64,000 bases of DNA from MVRV01 sp964469905 (GTDB lineage: Bacteria; Desulfobacterota; Syntrophia; Syntrophales; Smithellaceae): contig CAYXZW010000002.1 of NCBI GenBank assembly GCA_964469905.1, positions 92,286-156,285 of the forward strand, written 5' to 3'. The position numbers and the translations under genes are program-made. Positions 26,237 through 34,757 of the stretch are shown piece after piece; positions within the stretch are counted from its first letter, which is position 1; each line of letters begins with the position of its first letter. The notes under the pieces were generated by a model. That model saw only the letters and a list, made by a program, of their open reading frames with translations, ran no database searches and had not been told where the DNA came from.

Positions 26237-27502
26237 TTATTTATTGCCCCCAATTTTGTTCAATATTTGAATATGTTGTTGGTCGTTTATTTTCATATTA
26301 TCTGCAAGAATATTTACTATTCTATCTGCTGTGTGACCATCCCAGATTGCAGGGCAGGAAGCCTGAAGAGGCTTTCCATTCAGTATCTTTCCGACCTCGG
26401 CTACAATCTTTTCTGGATCATCATGAACAAGGACATTGGTGCCCTCTGTTAGCGTGATAGGTCGCTCAGTTGTATCCCTGAGGGTGATACAGGGGATGTT
26501 CAACACTGTGGTTTCTTCCTGAATGCCACCGGAATCGGTAAGAACGATCTTCGCGTGAGCCATAAGATTGAGAAATTCGAGGTAGCCCAAGGGTGCAAAT
26601 GCATGGATAGTACGCTTGAATACTCTTAATTGTCCAGGCGCTACACGGCCGTCATGTTTTTTCTCGTAGTAATCATGTTCTGCTAAATCCTGCGATGGAT
26701 GAAATGTGAATGAGGTTTCCAAGTCAAAGTTTTTTATTTGTTTCCTAGTGCGCGGATGCACAAAAAAGATGATGGGAATTCTTTCTGCAACAGTTAAAAG
26801 CCCTTGAATAATTCGAGTTAGGGATTCATAGTTATCTACATTGCTTGGCCGGTGGAGTGTTAACAATGCGTAGGGAGTACTATTTGGGTGGAGGCCGAGT
26901 CTATTCAGGATGTCCGTCTTTTTTGCATTGTCCAAGTTGAATAGAAGGCTGTCCACCATTATGTCGCCGACGAGAAATATTCTTTCTTTCGTGACACCTT
27001 CATGGAGGAGATTTTCATCACCGTCAGGTGACGGTGTAAAGAGGTAATTGGAAATAGCATCTGTGACGATGCGGTTGATCTCCTCGGGCATGGTTCGATC
27101 AAAGCTTCGCAGTCCGGCTTCCACATGAGCCACGGGAATATTGAGTTTTACGGCGGCAATAGAGCAAGCCAGTGTTGAGTTCACATCTCCCACGACGATT
27201 ACAAGGTCTGGTTTTTCTTCTATTAGGACCTTCTCGAAGGCAATCATGACATGGCCTGTTTGCTCTGCATGGCTGCCGGAACCAATGCCCATATGAATAT
27301 CCGGCGCGGGAATATTCAGATCCCTGAAGAAAGCCTCGGACATGTTGTCATCATAATGCTGGCCTGTATGTATAAGAATAGTCCTAATGCAGTTGCCATT
27401 TTTACGATTGTAAGTCGCTATAGATCTAATTAGCGGCGCGATTTTCATAAAGTTGGGCCGCGCTGCCGCTATAATTATCCACTTCAGTGCTTTTTTCATC
27501 AT
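26237..27502 (-). CDS. UDP-sugar 2-epimerase, non-hydrolysing (WbpI/WecB family)
   Basis: 421 residues. Recognisable parts are AARPNFMKIAPLIR, the HTGQHYDDNMSE segment, VVGDVNSTLACS, HVEAGLRSFDRTMPEEINR and TDSGGIQEE. It is longer than the usual 370-380 residues because of an insertion in the second half (around the DLAEHDYYEKKHDGR stretch). With the WbpA, WbpB and WbpD equivalents next to it, the likely reaction is C2 epimerisation of UDP-GlcNAc3NAcA to UDP-ManNAc3NAcA. A UDP-GlcNAc to UDP-ManNAc role (WecB) cannot be excluded. Confidence 0.85.
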   Translation of the reverse strand: MMKKALKWIIIAAARPNFMKIAPLIRSIATYNRKNGNCIRTILIHTGQHYDDNMSEAFFRDLNIPAPDIHMGIGSGSHAEQTGHVMIAFEKVLIEEKPDLVIVVGDVNSTLACSIAAVKLNIPVAHVEAGLRSFDRTMPEEINRIVTDAISNYLFTPSPDGDENLLHEGVTKERIFLVGDIMVDSLLFNLDNAKKTDILNRLGLHPNSTPYALLTLHRPSNVDNYESLTRIIQGLLTVAERIPIIFFVHPRTRKQIKNFDLETSFTFHPSQDLAEHDYYEKKHDGRVAPGQLRVFKRTIHAFAPLGYLEFLNLMAHAKIVLTDSGGIQEETTVLNIPCITLRDTTERPITLTEGTNVLVHDDPEKIVAEVGKILNGKPLQASCPAIWDGHTADRIVNILADNMKINDQQHIQILNKIGGNK

Positions 27503-27598
27503 GTATTTTCCGGGGTCTGAATTGAAATAAATTTAATACAACTAGCTAGGGAACAACAAAAAATTACTAATGTGCTCCGATAATTGAGATATTTTTCA

Positions 27599-29215
27599 TT
27601 ATAATTGGCCTTTGCTTAATTCCATAACATTATTATTCAGCTGATATCTTTTTTTACAAGTCGCGCACAAAAGAGTTGCACCCAATCTTTCTCCGCACTG
27701 GCAAACCCAACCGATTTTTCTGGCTGGATTTCCAACCATCAAGGCATAATCCGGTACATCTTTAGTTACAACAGCACCGGCACCGACAAAAGAATAACAG
27801 CCGATCGTGTGGCCGCAGACAACCGTAGCATTTGCACCAATCGTCGCCCCGCGTTTCACTATTGTCGGCCTCACTTCATTCATCTTGCTAATTTCCGCCC
27901 TAGGATTATAGACATTTGTAAAAACCATGGAAGGCCCACAAAAAACACCATCTTCTAAAGTAACACCCCGATACACGGAAATATTATTTTGAATCTTGCA
28001 CTTATTTCCTACATTGACATTGGGGCCAATAACCACATTCTGACCAATATTGCATCCTTCTCCCACTATCGTCCCGCTCAGAATATGGGAAAAATGCCAG
28101 ACTCTTGTATCTTTGCCGATTGCAACATTGTCATCAATGACTGCTGTAGAATGAACAAAATAATCAGGCATAGGGAATGTAGCGTCAGGCTTCAGGGGCC
28201 ATGCATTAGTAGAAAAAGATTCCTTGCGTTCAATGGTTTGCTGGCAGGTTTCCAGAACTTTTAGAACGCGAAGGCCTTCTTCACCATTTGTTAAGGGCTC
28301 CTGCCGTGTTGTAATTGCCTCCAGAAATGCTCTGCATTCGGCTTTAAGAGGTTCCTCCCACTTATCAGAAGATAGTTCTATTGCCTCAGCTTCTGCCTTT
28401 TCCGGGGTAGGTACTCCATTTTTCCAATTGATGGCATGTGGGTATAAAACGAGTTTTTCAGCTATAGACTGAGTATCATCGAAAACAAGCATCCCCTGAC
28501 TACCAATGACCACTAGGCGCTGTTCCTTAAAAGGATTGAGCCAACTGACGAAGATATGGGCGCCAATGCCGGAGGGGAATTTAAGGTTAGTCATCGTGAC
28601 ATCAGGGATTTGTGCATGAAGAAAATTATTACCAACAGCATCTACGTAACTAGGATGTTCTCCCACAATGCTCAGGATTAAAGATATGTCATGCGGAGCA
28701 AATGACCAGAGAATGTTCTCCTCTCGGCGGATCTTGCCCAAGGAGAGACGTCGAGAATAGATATATTGAAGGCGACCGATCTTTCCATCCTTAATCATTT
28801 CTTTCAATTTGATGACGGCACCATGATAATGAAGTATATGACCAACAAAAAGAATCTTCTCTTTTTTATGGGCAAAATCAACCAATTGACATCCATCTTT
28901 GTAAGTCAGGGATAGTGGTTTTTCTACAAACACGTGTTTGCCGGCTTTTAATGCCTCCAAAGCAAGATTATAATGAGTAATTGCCGGGGTCGCAATCACG
29001 ACAGCGTCAACCGATTTATCAACAAATATCTCCTTCTCTTTTGAAAGTGCTAATATATCAGGATAATCTTTTTTGATTTCTTTTCGCCTCTTGCTATCCT
29101 TATCACATACGATCTTCAAGACTCCTAGCTCGTGAAAATTACGAACAAGATTTTTACCCCAATAACCAGCACCGATCACTGCCACACTTAGTCTTTTTCC
29201 TTTATCAAGCTGCAT
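27599..29215 (-). CDS. Fusion: Gfo/Idh/MocA dehydrogenase (WbpB-like) + left-handed beta-helix acyltransferase (WbpD-like)
   Basis: 538 residues. Residues 1-325 form an NAD(P)-dependent sugar dehydrogenase: VAVIGAGYWGKNLVRNFHE, then FVEKPLSLTYKDG with the conserved EKP. Residues about 340-505 are a hexapeptide-repeat acyltransferase (VHSTAVIDDNVAIGKDTRVW, then repeated I-G-x-x-x-x units, ending GNPARKIGW). The C-terminus adds a small CxC/CxxC zinc-ribbon-like tail (CQCGERL, CATCKKRY). In Pseudomonas WbpB and WbpD are separate proteins that oxidise C3 of UDP-GlcNAcA and acetylate the later 3-amine. The aminotransferase (WbpE) between them is not seen in the window. Confidence 0.85.
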   Translation of the reverse strand: MQLDKGKRLSVAVIGAGYWGKNLVRNFHELGVLKIVCDKDSKRRKEIKKDYPDILALSKEKEIFVDKSVDAVVIATPAITHYNLALEALKAGKHVFVEKPLSLTYKDGCQLVDFAHKKEKILFVGHILHYHGAVIKLKEMIKDGKIGRLQYIYSRRLSLGKIRREENILWSFAPHDISLILSIVGEHPSYVDAVGNNFLHAQIPDVTMTNLKFPSGIGAHIFVSWLNPFKEQRLVVIGSQGMLVFDDTQSIAEKLVLYPHAINWKNGVPTPEKAEAEAIELSSDKWEEPLKAECRAFLEAITTRQEPLTNGEEGLRVLKVLETCQQTIERKESFSTNAWPLKPDATFPMPDYFVHSTAVIDDNVAIGKDTRVWHFSHILSGTIVGEGCNIGQNVVIGPNVNVGNKCKIQNNISVYRGVTLEDGVFCGPSMVFTNVYNPRAEISKMNEVRPTIVKRGATIGANATVVCGHTIGCYSFVGAGAVVTKDVPDYALMVGNPARKIGWVCQCGERLGATLLCATCKKRYQLNNNVMELSKGQL

Positions 29216-29406
29216 TATTTCATTCTCTTATGATATACAATGATAAATAATTAGTTTTTGACATTGACTAAACATTGTCTTTAAGCGCTCCGGATATGGC
29301 TGCATCGACAAAACAGACATCTATGACAACAAAGATTTTAAAAATCATGATTAGCCGTTTTTCTTGAAGACATTGGATACTCTTCATCCACATCATCTTT
29401 TCCCAG

Positions 29407-30699
29407 TTATGCCTTGAAAAACATGGGACTGTTCGCTTTAATAATATTTCTTGTATCGACAACAGGAATCTTGAGGGCACTGAAATCAATGTCCCGATAT
29501 TCATCATGTGCTGTAGAGATTAAAATGAGGTCGCAGAAGGCATCGATTGGCTGCGACTGGCGTCCCGCAAACTTTGCATATGCCCTCGAAGGAGGTATAA
29601 CCGATATGTACGGGTCGTTAAAGCTGACTTCGGCACCAAGCTCTTCGAGTTTTTCCATTAAGCGATAGGAAGGGGACTCCCGACAATCATCCACGTTTGC
29701 CTTGTAGGCCAGGCCAAGAATCAGAATTTTTGAATCTTGTACATGTTTTCCGACAGCGTTTAAGGCTTTCATACATTTCATCACGACGTAGTCGGGCATC
29801 GCCGTGTTGATCTCACCTGCAAGCTCTATGAAACGTGTATTGAAGTCAAACTCTCTCGCTTTCCACGTCAGGTAAAAGGGATCGATTGGGATGCAGTGTC
29901 CGCCCAATCCTGGGCCGGGATAGAAAGCCTGGAAGCCGAAAGGTTTCGTCTTAGCGGCTTCAATGACTTCCCATACGTCGATGTCCATTCGGTCAAATAG
30001 CATTTTCAATTCGTTGACCAGGGCTATGTTGACGGAGCGATAGATGTTTTCCAGCAGCTTGGCTGCTTCGGCGACGCGAGGTGAAGAGACAGGAACAACT
30101 TTTTCCACGATGGCACGATAAAGAGCCACTGCAACAGCCAGGCACTCCGGGGTATAGCCGCCGACAACTTTTGGGATAGTGCGTACACTAAAATCCTTAT
30201 TGTTCGGATCTTCCCGCTCCGGAGAGAACGCCAAATGAAAGTCCCGCCCTGCACTGAGGCCGCTTTTTTCAAGAATCGCCCTGACATCCTGTTCTGTTGT
30301 TCCGGGATAGGTGGTCGATTCTAGGACGATAAGTTGGTCTTGATGGAGATATTTCTCGATCGTTTGAGCCGTGTTGAACACATAACGCATGTCCGGTTCC
30401 CTGTTCTTATTGAGAGGAGTGGGAACACAGATGAGAACACAGTCCATAAGGGCAAGCCTGGTAAAATCCGCCGTGGCCACAAACCGCCCTTGAAGTTCAT
30501 TCTGAACAGCGGTCAGATCGACATGCCGGATATAGCTCTTTCCTACGTTTAGCATACTGACCTTTGTTTCATCCAGATCAAAACCGTTAACACTAAAACC
30601 TGCTCGGCAGAATTCAATAACCAGAGGGAGTCCGACATAGCCCAAACCTAGAACGCCTATCTGTGCAGACCTGGATTCAATTTTAGCTAATAGGTTCAT
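29407..30699 (-). CDS. wbpA: UDP-N-acetylglucosamine 6-dehydrogenase
   Basis: 430 residues, the UDP-glucose/GDP-mannose dehydrogenase family. It has the NAD motif GVLGLGYVGLPL, the SPEREDPNNKDF segment of the WbpA/TviB branch, and the catalytic cysteine in GPGLGGHCIPIDPFYL. It oxidises the C6 hydroxyl of UDP-GlcNAc to a carboxylate, the first step toward UDP-ManNAc3NAcA. It is first of the wbp-type genes on the minus strand; 191 bases separate it from the fusion gene and 306 bases from the regulator upstream. Confidence 0.9.
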   Translation of the reverse strand: MNLLAKIESRSAQIGVLGLGYVGLPLVIEFCRAGFSVNGFDLDETKVSMLNVGKSYIRHVDLTAVQNELQGRFVATADFTRLALMDCVLICVPTPLNKNREPDMRYVFNTAQTIEKYLHQDQLIVLESTTYPGTTEQDVRAILEKSGLSAGRDFHLAFSPEREDPNNKDFSVRTIPKVVGGYTPECLAVAVALYRAIVEKVVPVSSPRVAEAAKLLENIYRSVNIALVNELKMLFDRMDIDVWEVIEAAKTKPFGFQAFYPGPGLGGHCIPIDPFYLTWKAREFDFNTRFIELAGEINTAMPDYVVMKCMKALNAVGKHVQDSKILILGLAYKANVDDCRESPSYRLMEKLEELGAEVSFNDPYISVIPPSRAYAKFAGRQSQPIDAFCDLILISTAHDEYRDIDFSALKIPVVDTRNIIKANSPMFFKA

Positions 30700-31005
30700 C
30701 TTAAATAGACCTTATGAATATATTTTTTGATTTTGGCGATTGATATTCTTGGCTATAACTTTATAACAGCATAATGACACAGCCCATAGCAAGAGCATGG
30801 GGGAAACACTTGGTAGTTTCGCACAGTCTTTTCATAACAAATTCTTTTAGAAATACCTAATTTATGCTAACTAAAAACGCCTTTTTCACCCTGATTTTCT
30901 TTTTCCATGAGCTCTCTATACAGCTCCGCCCCCTGGTTTACATCGGCATGTATCCACAAATAGTAATCTTTGTTTTTACAGATAATTATAATATTTGATT
31001 CCGCA
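30700..31005. other. 306-base intergenic stretch between wbpA and the regulator
   Basis: No convincing gene, hairpin terminator or consensus promoter was found. A minus-strand open frame runs from about 31052 to 30867 (61 codons at most), overlapping the end of the regulator gene. Its tail, KNKDYYLWIHADVNQGAELY followed by basic and acidic residues, reads more like protein than the rest, but there is no good ribosome site and no recognised family. A ghost of a former gene or a small unannotated peptide are both possible. The region could hold the wbpA promoter. Confidence 0.35.
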
Positions 31006-31383
31006 CTACAAAATACTATCCCGATCTCCATCCGGAAGGTCGGGATAATCAACTTCCTTTTTCAATTGCTTGATTTCTCTTTCCAGCTTTTCATATTCAT
31101 CTATCTTTCGCTTCAGGAAACGATAGGTGGTTTTTGTTTTTTCTTCGATACCCGTTGGTGTAAGCACATACAAATAGGCGCTTTTATTTTTGGAGTTTTT
31201 GAAGCTTTCTGCCTTAATCAAGCCCTTCTCAATCATTGCTTTTATCAGAAAGTTAATTTTACCCAGACTTAAACCCAGGCGCGAAGACAACTCCCGCTGA
31301 GTCAACTGAGGCGTTGCAGACATTTCCTTTAGAACCATAAGAGTTTCTTCAGATACGGGATTCATTTTATTTTGAATTACCAT
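31006..31383 (-). CDS. EPS-associated MarR-family transcriptional regulator
   Basis: 125 residues. It has a winged helix (LTQRELSSRLGLSLGKINFL, then IEKGLIKAESFKNSKNK) and a C-terminal coiled region (FLKRKIDEYEKLEREIKQL). This whole pattern is that of the small MarR-type regulators that head exopolysaccharide and O-antigen clusters in many proteobacteria. It is the first gene upstream of the 30-kb minus-strand block and probably controls it. Another ATG six codons later is also possible as start. DNA targets are unknown. Confidence 0.85.
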   Translation of the reverse strand: MVIQNKMNPVSEETLMVLKEMSATPQLTQRELSSRLGLSLGKINFLIKAMIEKGLIKAESFKNSKNKSAYLYVLTPTGIEEKTKTTYRFLKRKIDEYEKLEREIKQLKKEVDYPDLPDGDRDSIL

Positions 31384-31418
31384 ATTATGTCCATTAGTTC
31401 ATGACTTGAACGCAATGA

Positions 31419-31447
31419 AATTTAATGAAATTATTAAGGAAAGTCAA
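31419..31447 (-). promoter_or_regulatory. Candidate sigma-70 promoter for the regulator and perhaps the downstream block
   Basis: On the minus strand TTGACT (31447-31442) and TAAATT (31424-31419) are separated by 17 bases, with the first gene starting about 36 bases past the -10. The match to consensus is good for the -35 and fair for the -10. No transcription data; assignment is by sequence only. Confidence 0.5.
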
Positions 31448-31498
31448 GAAAAAAGGCAGAGAAAAGGCGAAAAATTTATTTAGTTGAGGTAAGCTTTT

Positions 31499-32257
31499 TC
31501 ATATACCTTTTATTTGATACCAGATTGATCCGATTAATTCCCGTAATGATGTAGCTGTGGCATTCAATACTGCTGTTTGGGGAATGTATTTCAGAACATT
31601 TTTGCCTGACGGCGAAGAATATGAGTAAGATGCAGGTAGCGGTACAACATTTTTAAAATATTTTCTAAATTCTTTCTCACTCCTCTTCATGTGATAACCG
31701 GAGGTAACGATTCCGATATTTATGTTTTTATTTGTAAACATCTTGTTTAGTTCTACTGCATGCTCCCAGGTATTGTTCGATCTAGCGTCAATGAGAATTT
31801 TTTCTCTCGGCACCCCCAATCTCAGAGCCATCTGCCCCATTACTTCTGCTTCCGACATTTTCGCCGCTCCTTTGCCCGCACAAATAAAATACTTTGCTCC
31901 ATATTTATTGAATATTTCCACTCCATGAAGTAGCCGAGCTGCAGTAGATTCTGATGGAAAAGTACTATTCAGAATATTTATGTCCTGCACGCCACCGCCC
32001 AGGACAACAATTACGTCAATCTTTTTCTCTGCCGGAGTTGGTAAGCGTAAATAATCTTTTTCCAAAGAGTATGCTAGATAATTGGCAACTGGTGCAATGC
32101 TTGCTCCGTATAGCAAAAGAATAGCCAAGCCTAAAATCAAAATGCTAATCTTTTTTTTGCTGCCGCGAAAGCAGAGAATTAACACAGCTAAAAGCAGAAT
32201 AAAAATTATAAAAACCGGATCGGCAAAAGACTTAAACATCAAATAAACATTTTCCAT
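31499..32257 (-). CDS. YdcF-like (DUF218) membrane-anchored protein
   Basis: 252 residues. Two N-terminal membrane segments (FADPVFIIFILLLAVLILCF and the stretch ISILILGLAILLLYGASIAP) precede a soluble DUF218 domain. That domain has VIVVLGGGVQDINI, a YFICAGKGAAKMSEAEVMGQ segment, and DARSNNTWEHA, all typical of the family. SanA/ElyC/YdcF proteins act in envelope biogenesis in some bacteria; the molecular role is unclear. A ribosome site AAGAGGTGA precedes the ATG. Confidence 0.8.
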   Translation of the reverse strand: MENVYLMFKSFADPVFIIFILLLAVLILCFRGSKKKISILILGLAILLLYGASIAPVANYLAYSLEKDYLRLPTPAEKKIDVIVVLGGGVQDINILNSTFPSESTAARLLHGVEIFNKYGAKYFICAGKGAAKMSEAEVMGQMALRLGVPREKILIDARSNNTWEHAVELNKMFTNKNINIGIVTSGYHMKRSEKEFRKYFKNVVPLPASYSYSSPSGKNVLKYIPQTAVLNATATSLRELIGSIWYQIKGI

Positions 32258-32355
32258 TACTCACCTCTTAATACAAAATTTTGACTGCCGCCGCTGAAGC
32301 GAGATAGTTGGTCTGGCCAATTCCATTACGCTGCGCTTTCGTAATTGGAGTCTCA

Positions 32356-32628
32356 CTAATAAACATCATCGTGACTTCCAATATCAACTGGAATTATTTT
32401 ATTATTTTCAATTAAAAATTCTATAGAAATACGATAAGAAATATTAATTGAAACTGAATATATTTCTGCTAATTTTCCGTGTAATTTATGTAATCGCAAT
32501 GAAGGGTGAGTGGGATTTAATTCTAATAGTTTTAATGTTTTTTCGTATTGAGATATTAATTCAGGATGTTTCTTTATAAATTTTTTAGCTCGTTTAATAT
32601 AACTATCGGCATATATTATTTCAGCCAC
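32356..32628 (-). CDS. RelE/YafQ-like type II toxin
   Basis: 90 residues starting at a GTG that overlaps the antitoxin stop by eight bases. The sequence FIKKHPELISQYEKTLKLLE, LHKLHGKLAEIYSVSINISYRI and the closing IPVDIGSHDDVY follow the RelE/ParE-superfamily layout. Such proteins cleave mRNA on the ribosome or poison gyrase. The pair is complete and both frames are intact, so it is probably functional. Classification between the YafQ and other RelE branches is uncertain. Confidence 0.78.
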   Translation of the reverse strand: MAEIIYADSYIKRAKKFIKKHPELISQYEKTLKLLELNPTHPSLRLHKLHGKLAEIYSVSINISYRISIEFLIENNKIIPVDIGSHDDVY

Positions 32629-32878
32629 GAGTTATTCTCTCAATATGTTTTTCCACCGACTCCTTAGTAAATTTCCCTTCTTTAATATCTCTTTTGGTTT
32701 CCAGTAAAGCCGTTTCTAATTCGCATTCCCTTAAATAATTATATTTCTCAATGGGAAGAACAACATATTTATTCTTACCCCGAACTGTTATAATTATTTC
32801 CGATCCATCGGCAGTCTCTCCATTTAAAATGGAAACACCCTTGGTTTTTAATTCATTCGCTGTAATTATTTGCGTCAT
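32621..32878 (-). CDS. Phd/YefM-like antitoxin
   Basis: 85 residues: an N-terminal DNA-binding part (IITANELKTKGVSILNGE, then IITVRGKNKYVVLPIEKYNYL), which is typical of prevent-host-death antitoxins, and a charged C-terminal tail (LLETKRDIKEGKFTKESVEKH) that would wrap the toxin. It is encoded just upstream of and overlapping the toxin. A strong promoter with a partly palindromic region precedes it, consistent with autoregulation. Confidence 0.8.
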   Translation of the reverse strand: MTQIITANELKTKGVSILNGETADGSEIIITVRGKNKYVVLPIEKYNYLRECELETALLETKRDIKEGKFTKESVEKHIERITRG

Positions 32879-32907
32879 ATTGAATAATCCTTTTGTTAGT
32901 GTTATTT

Positions 32908-32936
32908 ACAATACTATTAACCGGACTATTTGTCAA
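32908..32936 (-). promoter_or_regulatory. Promoter of the toxin-antitoxin pair
   Basis: On the minus strand a consensus TTGACA (32936-32931) and TATTGT (32913-32908) are 17 bases apart, about 30 bases before the antitoxin ATG. The bases around the -10, AGTATTGTAAATAACACT, form a partial palindrome that could be the antitoxin operator. A ribosome site AAAGGAT follows. Confidence 0.6.
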
Positions 32937-33053
32937 GCGAGAACTTTTGAAGGTGCACAAGACCCGTACCTTTTTTGCTATCCAGTTCATTTGACCTTCT
33001 GGTTAATTGTGGCATCAGATCATGATTGGACAGTCTATAATTGTTTTTCCTGG

Positions 33054-33086
33054 ATTCCCTTGTCTCATTGTCATTCGCAAGGGAAT
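33054..33086. repeat. Intergenic stem-loop (9-bp arms)
   Basis: ATTCCCTTG at 33054-33062 pairs perfectly with CAAGGGAAT at 33078-33086 across a 15-base loop, inside a GGAATGACGG-type intergenic motif. Related sequence occurs at 38.4 and 63.4-63.6 kb. It lies just past the broken toxin gene; no T-run follows, so it is not a standard terminator. Confidence 0.55.
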
Positions 33087-33107
33087 GACGGTGGATGTAT
33101 TAATGGT

Positions 33108-33483
33108 TTACATCGACAGTAAACGAATTTTTTCAATATAAACAAAATCTTTCTTATTGCCTGTGTAGAGCTTGACACCCCGGTTTATCGAAGTTGCAGC
33201 AATCAGTAACATCCGGTATCGGCAAACCGTGGCTTTTTGCGTATCGTTCAATGAGATCTGAGGCGGTAATCGATATTTCCTCGTTGATATGAAATATTCG
33301 AATTGATGACAGGTGACGCTTTATCTTGTTGAGTTCAGCCTTATTCAAAGCGCCGTAATAAAGTTCCATTGCCGTGATGACGCTTATGGCTATTTTATCC
33401 AGCCCTATTTTCTCTATCGCTTGAATGACCAAAGGATTATTTTTAAGAGCTTCAATTATTACGTTCGTATCTCACAGAATCAT
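33108..33483 (-). pseudogene. Broken VapC-like PIN-domain toxin
   Basis: On the minus strand the frame starts ATG ATT CTG TGA GAT ACG AAC, where an intact PIN domain would read ILCDTNVIIEALKN: the fourth codon is a stop. The frame then continues through ISVITAMELYYGALN to HGLPIPD. After that point (near 33205-33212) the expected PIN C-terminus is found only in a different frame (LIAATSINRGVKLYTGNKKD, ending at 33108). So there are two lesions, a nonsense codon and a frameshift. The first acidic PIN residue (DTN) is retained downstream of the stop. It is translated at best as an internal fragment of 92 residues. Confidence 0.85.
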
Positions 33484-33488
33484 TTTTT

Positions 33489-33695
33489 CTACCGCCATGC
33501 TTTTTGTCTGATGTCTGCAAGCGTAATGTCCCGGTTTTCCCATATACCAAACAACTTCTTTAAATCACCTTTTGTTGATACCGTTGATACTTCTTTTTCT
33601 TCGCTTTCAATATCAATAAAATTAATTTCATTCAAAAAGCTGACTAGCGCGTTTCCTTTTGTATCATCCTTAACGTGAATAACAATTCTTTGCAT
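33489..33695 (-). CDS. Antitoxin of the broken VapC pair
   Basis: 68 residues from the ATG at 33695 with GGAGG seven bases upstream; the frame can be extended four codons to a TTG but the ribosome site favours the ATG. The basic N-terminus (MQRIVIHVKDDTKGN) and the C-terminal LFGIWENRDITLADIRQKAWR are like VapB-type antitoxins whose tail binds the PIN toxin. The stop lies six bases before the toxin start. The frame is intact although its toxin is not. The DNA-binding half is not clearly of a named class. Confidence 0.65.
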   Translation of the reverse strand: MQRIVIHVKDDTKGNALVSFLNEINFIDIESEEKEVSTVSTKGDLKKLFGIWENRDITLADIRQKAWR

Positions 33696-33794
33696 ATAAA
33701 CCTCCAAACGTTGCTAATTTGTATCATATAACCCTATAAATAACACGCCGAAAATGGCAGGGGAGGTAGTGTCAACGGAATCGTAATTCTGGTA

Positions 33795-34754
33795 CTAACT
33801 TTGCCGCTTATCACGCTTAAGGTGCCAAAAAATTAACCGGGAATATACAGCAAATTTTTGCCGGTTTTTTTTAACCAGACCCAAAGTAAAGACACTTGCT
33901 ATACCGGCGGATATCCAGTTAACAAACAGGCGCATAAAGATTATTCCGCTTGCGCAAATATAATAAGAACGGCTGTGCCATTTGCTTAAGAATTGATACC
34001 GCGATCGGTAAAATTCAATTCTTGAGCTTACATTATTGCCGATACTTTGCCCCTGCAAATGATAAATATAGGCATCCGGAATGTGATATATTTTCCAGTC
34101 AGCTTGCTTCATTGCATAAGCCAGATCAGTTTCTTCAAAAAAGAAAAAGTAGCGTTCATCAAAAACACCGATTTCATCCAATGCCTTTTTCCGAATCATC
34201 ATACAGGCGCCTATGGCCGAATCAACTTCAATCGGCCTTTCATGTTCATATCTTTTGCTGGGAAACTTATCGGGGAATAAATACTCCAGCAGGGAGGTAT
34301 TGGTGGCTAACGTCAGCAAATCGGGAAATGATGCGATAGAGTTTTGTTTACTCCCGTCGGCATTTAAAAGTTGCCCGCAAACAATAGCGGCCTGATTATT
34401 AGCTTCACAAAAAGTCCAAAATTTATTTACAGCTTTCGGCGTCAACACTGCATCCGTATTCAAAAGCAGGGCGTATTTGCCTTTCATGACAGCAAAGGCC
34501 TGATTATTGGCTGCGCCAAAACCTTTGTTCTCTTGATTGCAGATTCTGATTGTTTGAGGATAATCTTGCTCCAGCATTTCCAGGGATCCGTCAGAAGAGG
34601 CATTATCAACGACTATAATCTCGAATACCAGGTTGTTTATAGTTGAATATATGGAGTTCAGACAGTTTTTCAAAAGGTCTTTTGTGTTCCAGTTAACAAT
34701 GACTATGGATACATCAATTTGATTGGGTTGTTTATCACCATCCCGCTCTTTCAT
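33795..34754 (-). CDS. Family 2 glycosyltransferase (WbbL/rhamnosyltransferase-like)
   Basis: 319 residues with a GT-A domain: VSIVIVNWNTKDLLKNCL, VVDNASSDGSLEML, the metal-binding region YALLLNTDAVL, and FFFFEETDLAYAMKQ. A membrane segment lies near the C-terminus (IIFMRLFVNWISAGIASVF). It adds a sugar to a lipid-linked or core acceptor at the cytoplasmic face. The gene is four bases downstream of a WaaE-like gene. Donor not predictable; the family includes rhamnosyl- and other hexosyltransferases. Confidence 0.82.
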   Translation of the reverse strand: MKERDGDKQPNQIDVSIVIVNWNTKDLLKNCLNSIYSTINNLVFEIIVVDNASSDGSLEMLEQDYPQTIRICNQENKGFGAANNQAFAVMKGKYALLLNTDAVLTPKAVNKFWTFCEANNQAAIVCGQLLNADGSKQNSIASFPDLLTLATNTSLLEYLFPDKFPSKRYEHERPIEVDSAIGACMMIRKKALDEIGVFDERYFFFFEETDLAYAMKQADWKIYHIPDAYIYHLQGQSIGNNVSSRIEFYRSRYQFLSKWHSRSYYICASGIIFMRLFVNWISAGIASVFTLGLVKKNRQKFAVYSRLIFWHLKRDKRQS

Positions 34755-34757
34755 TGT

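Noticed and set aside
29268..29507. A 79-residue minus-strand open frame between wbpA and the WbpB-WbpD fusion
   Set aside because: It mostly covers the end of wbpA in another frame and the intergenic gap; no family or ribosome site.
33489..33496. A GGCGGTAG sequence on the minus strand, matching the ops element of JUMPStart sequences
   Set aside because: It is simply the last sense codon and stop of the antitoxin gene, with no leader context and no second JUMPStart motif.
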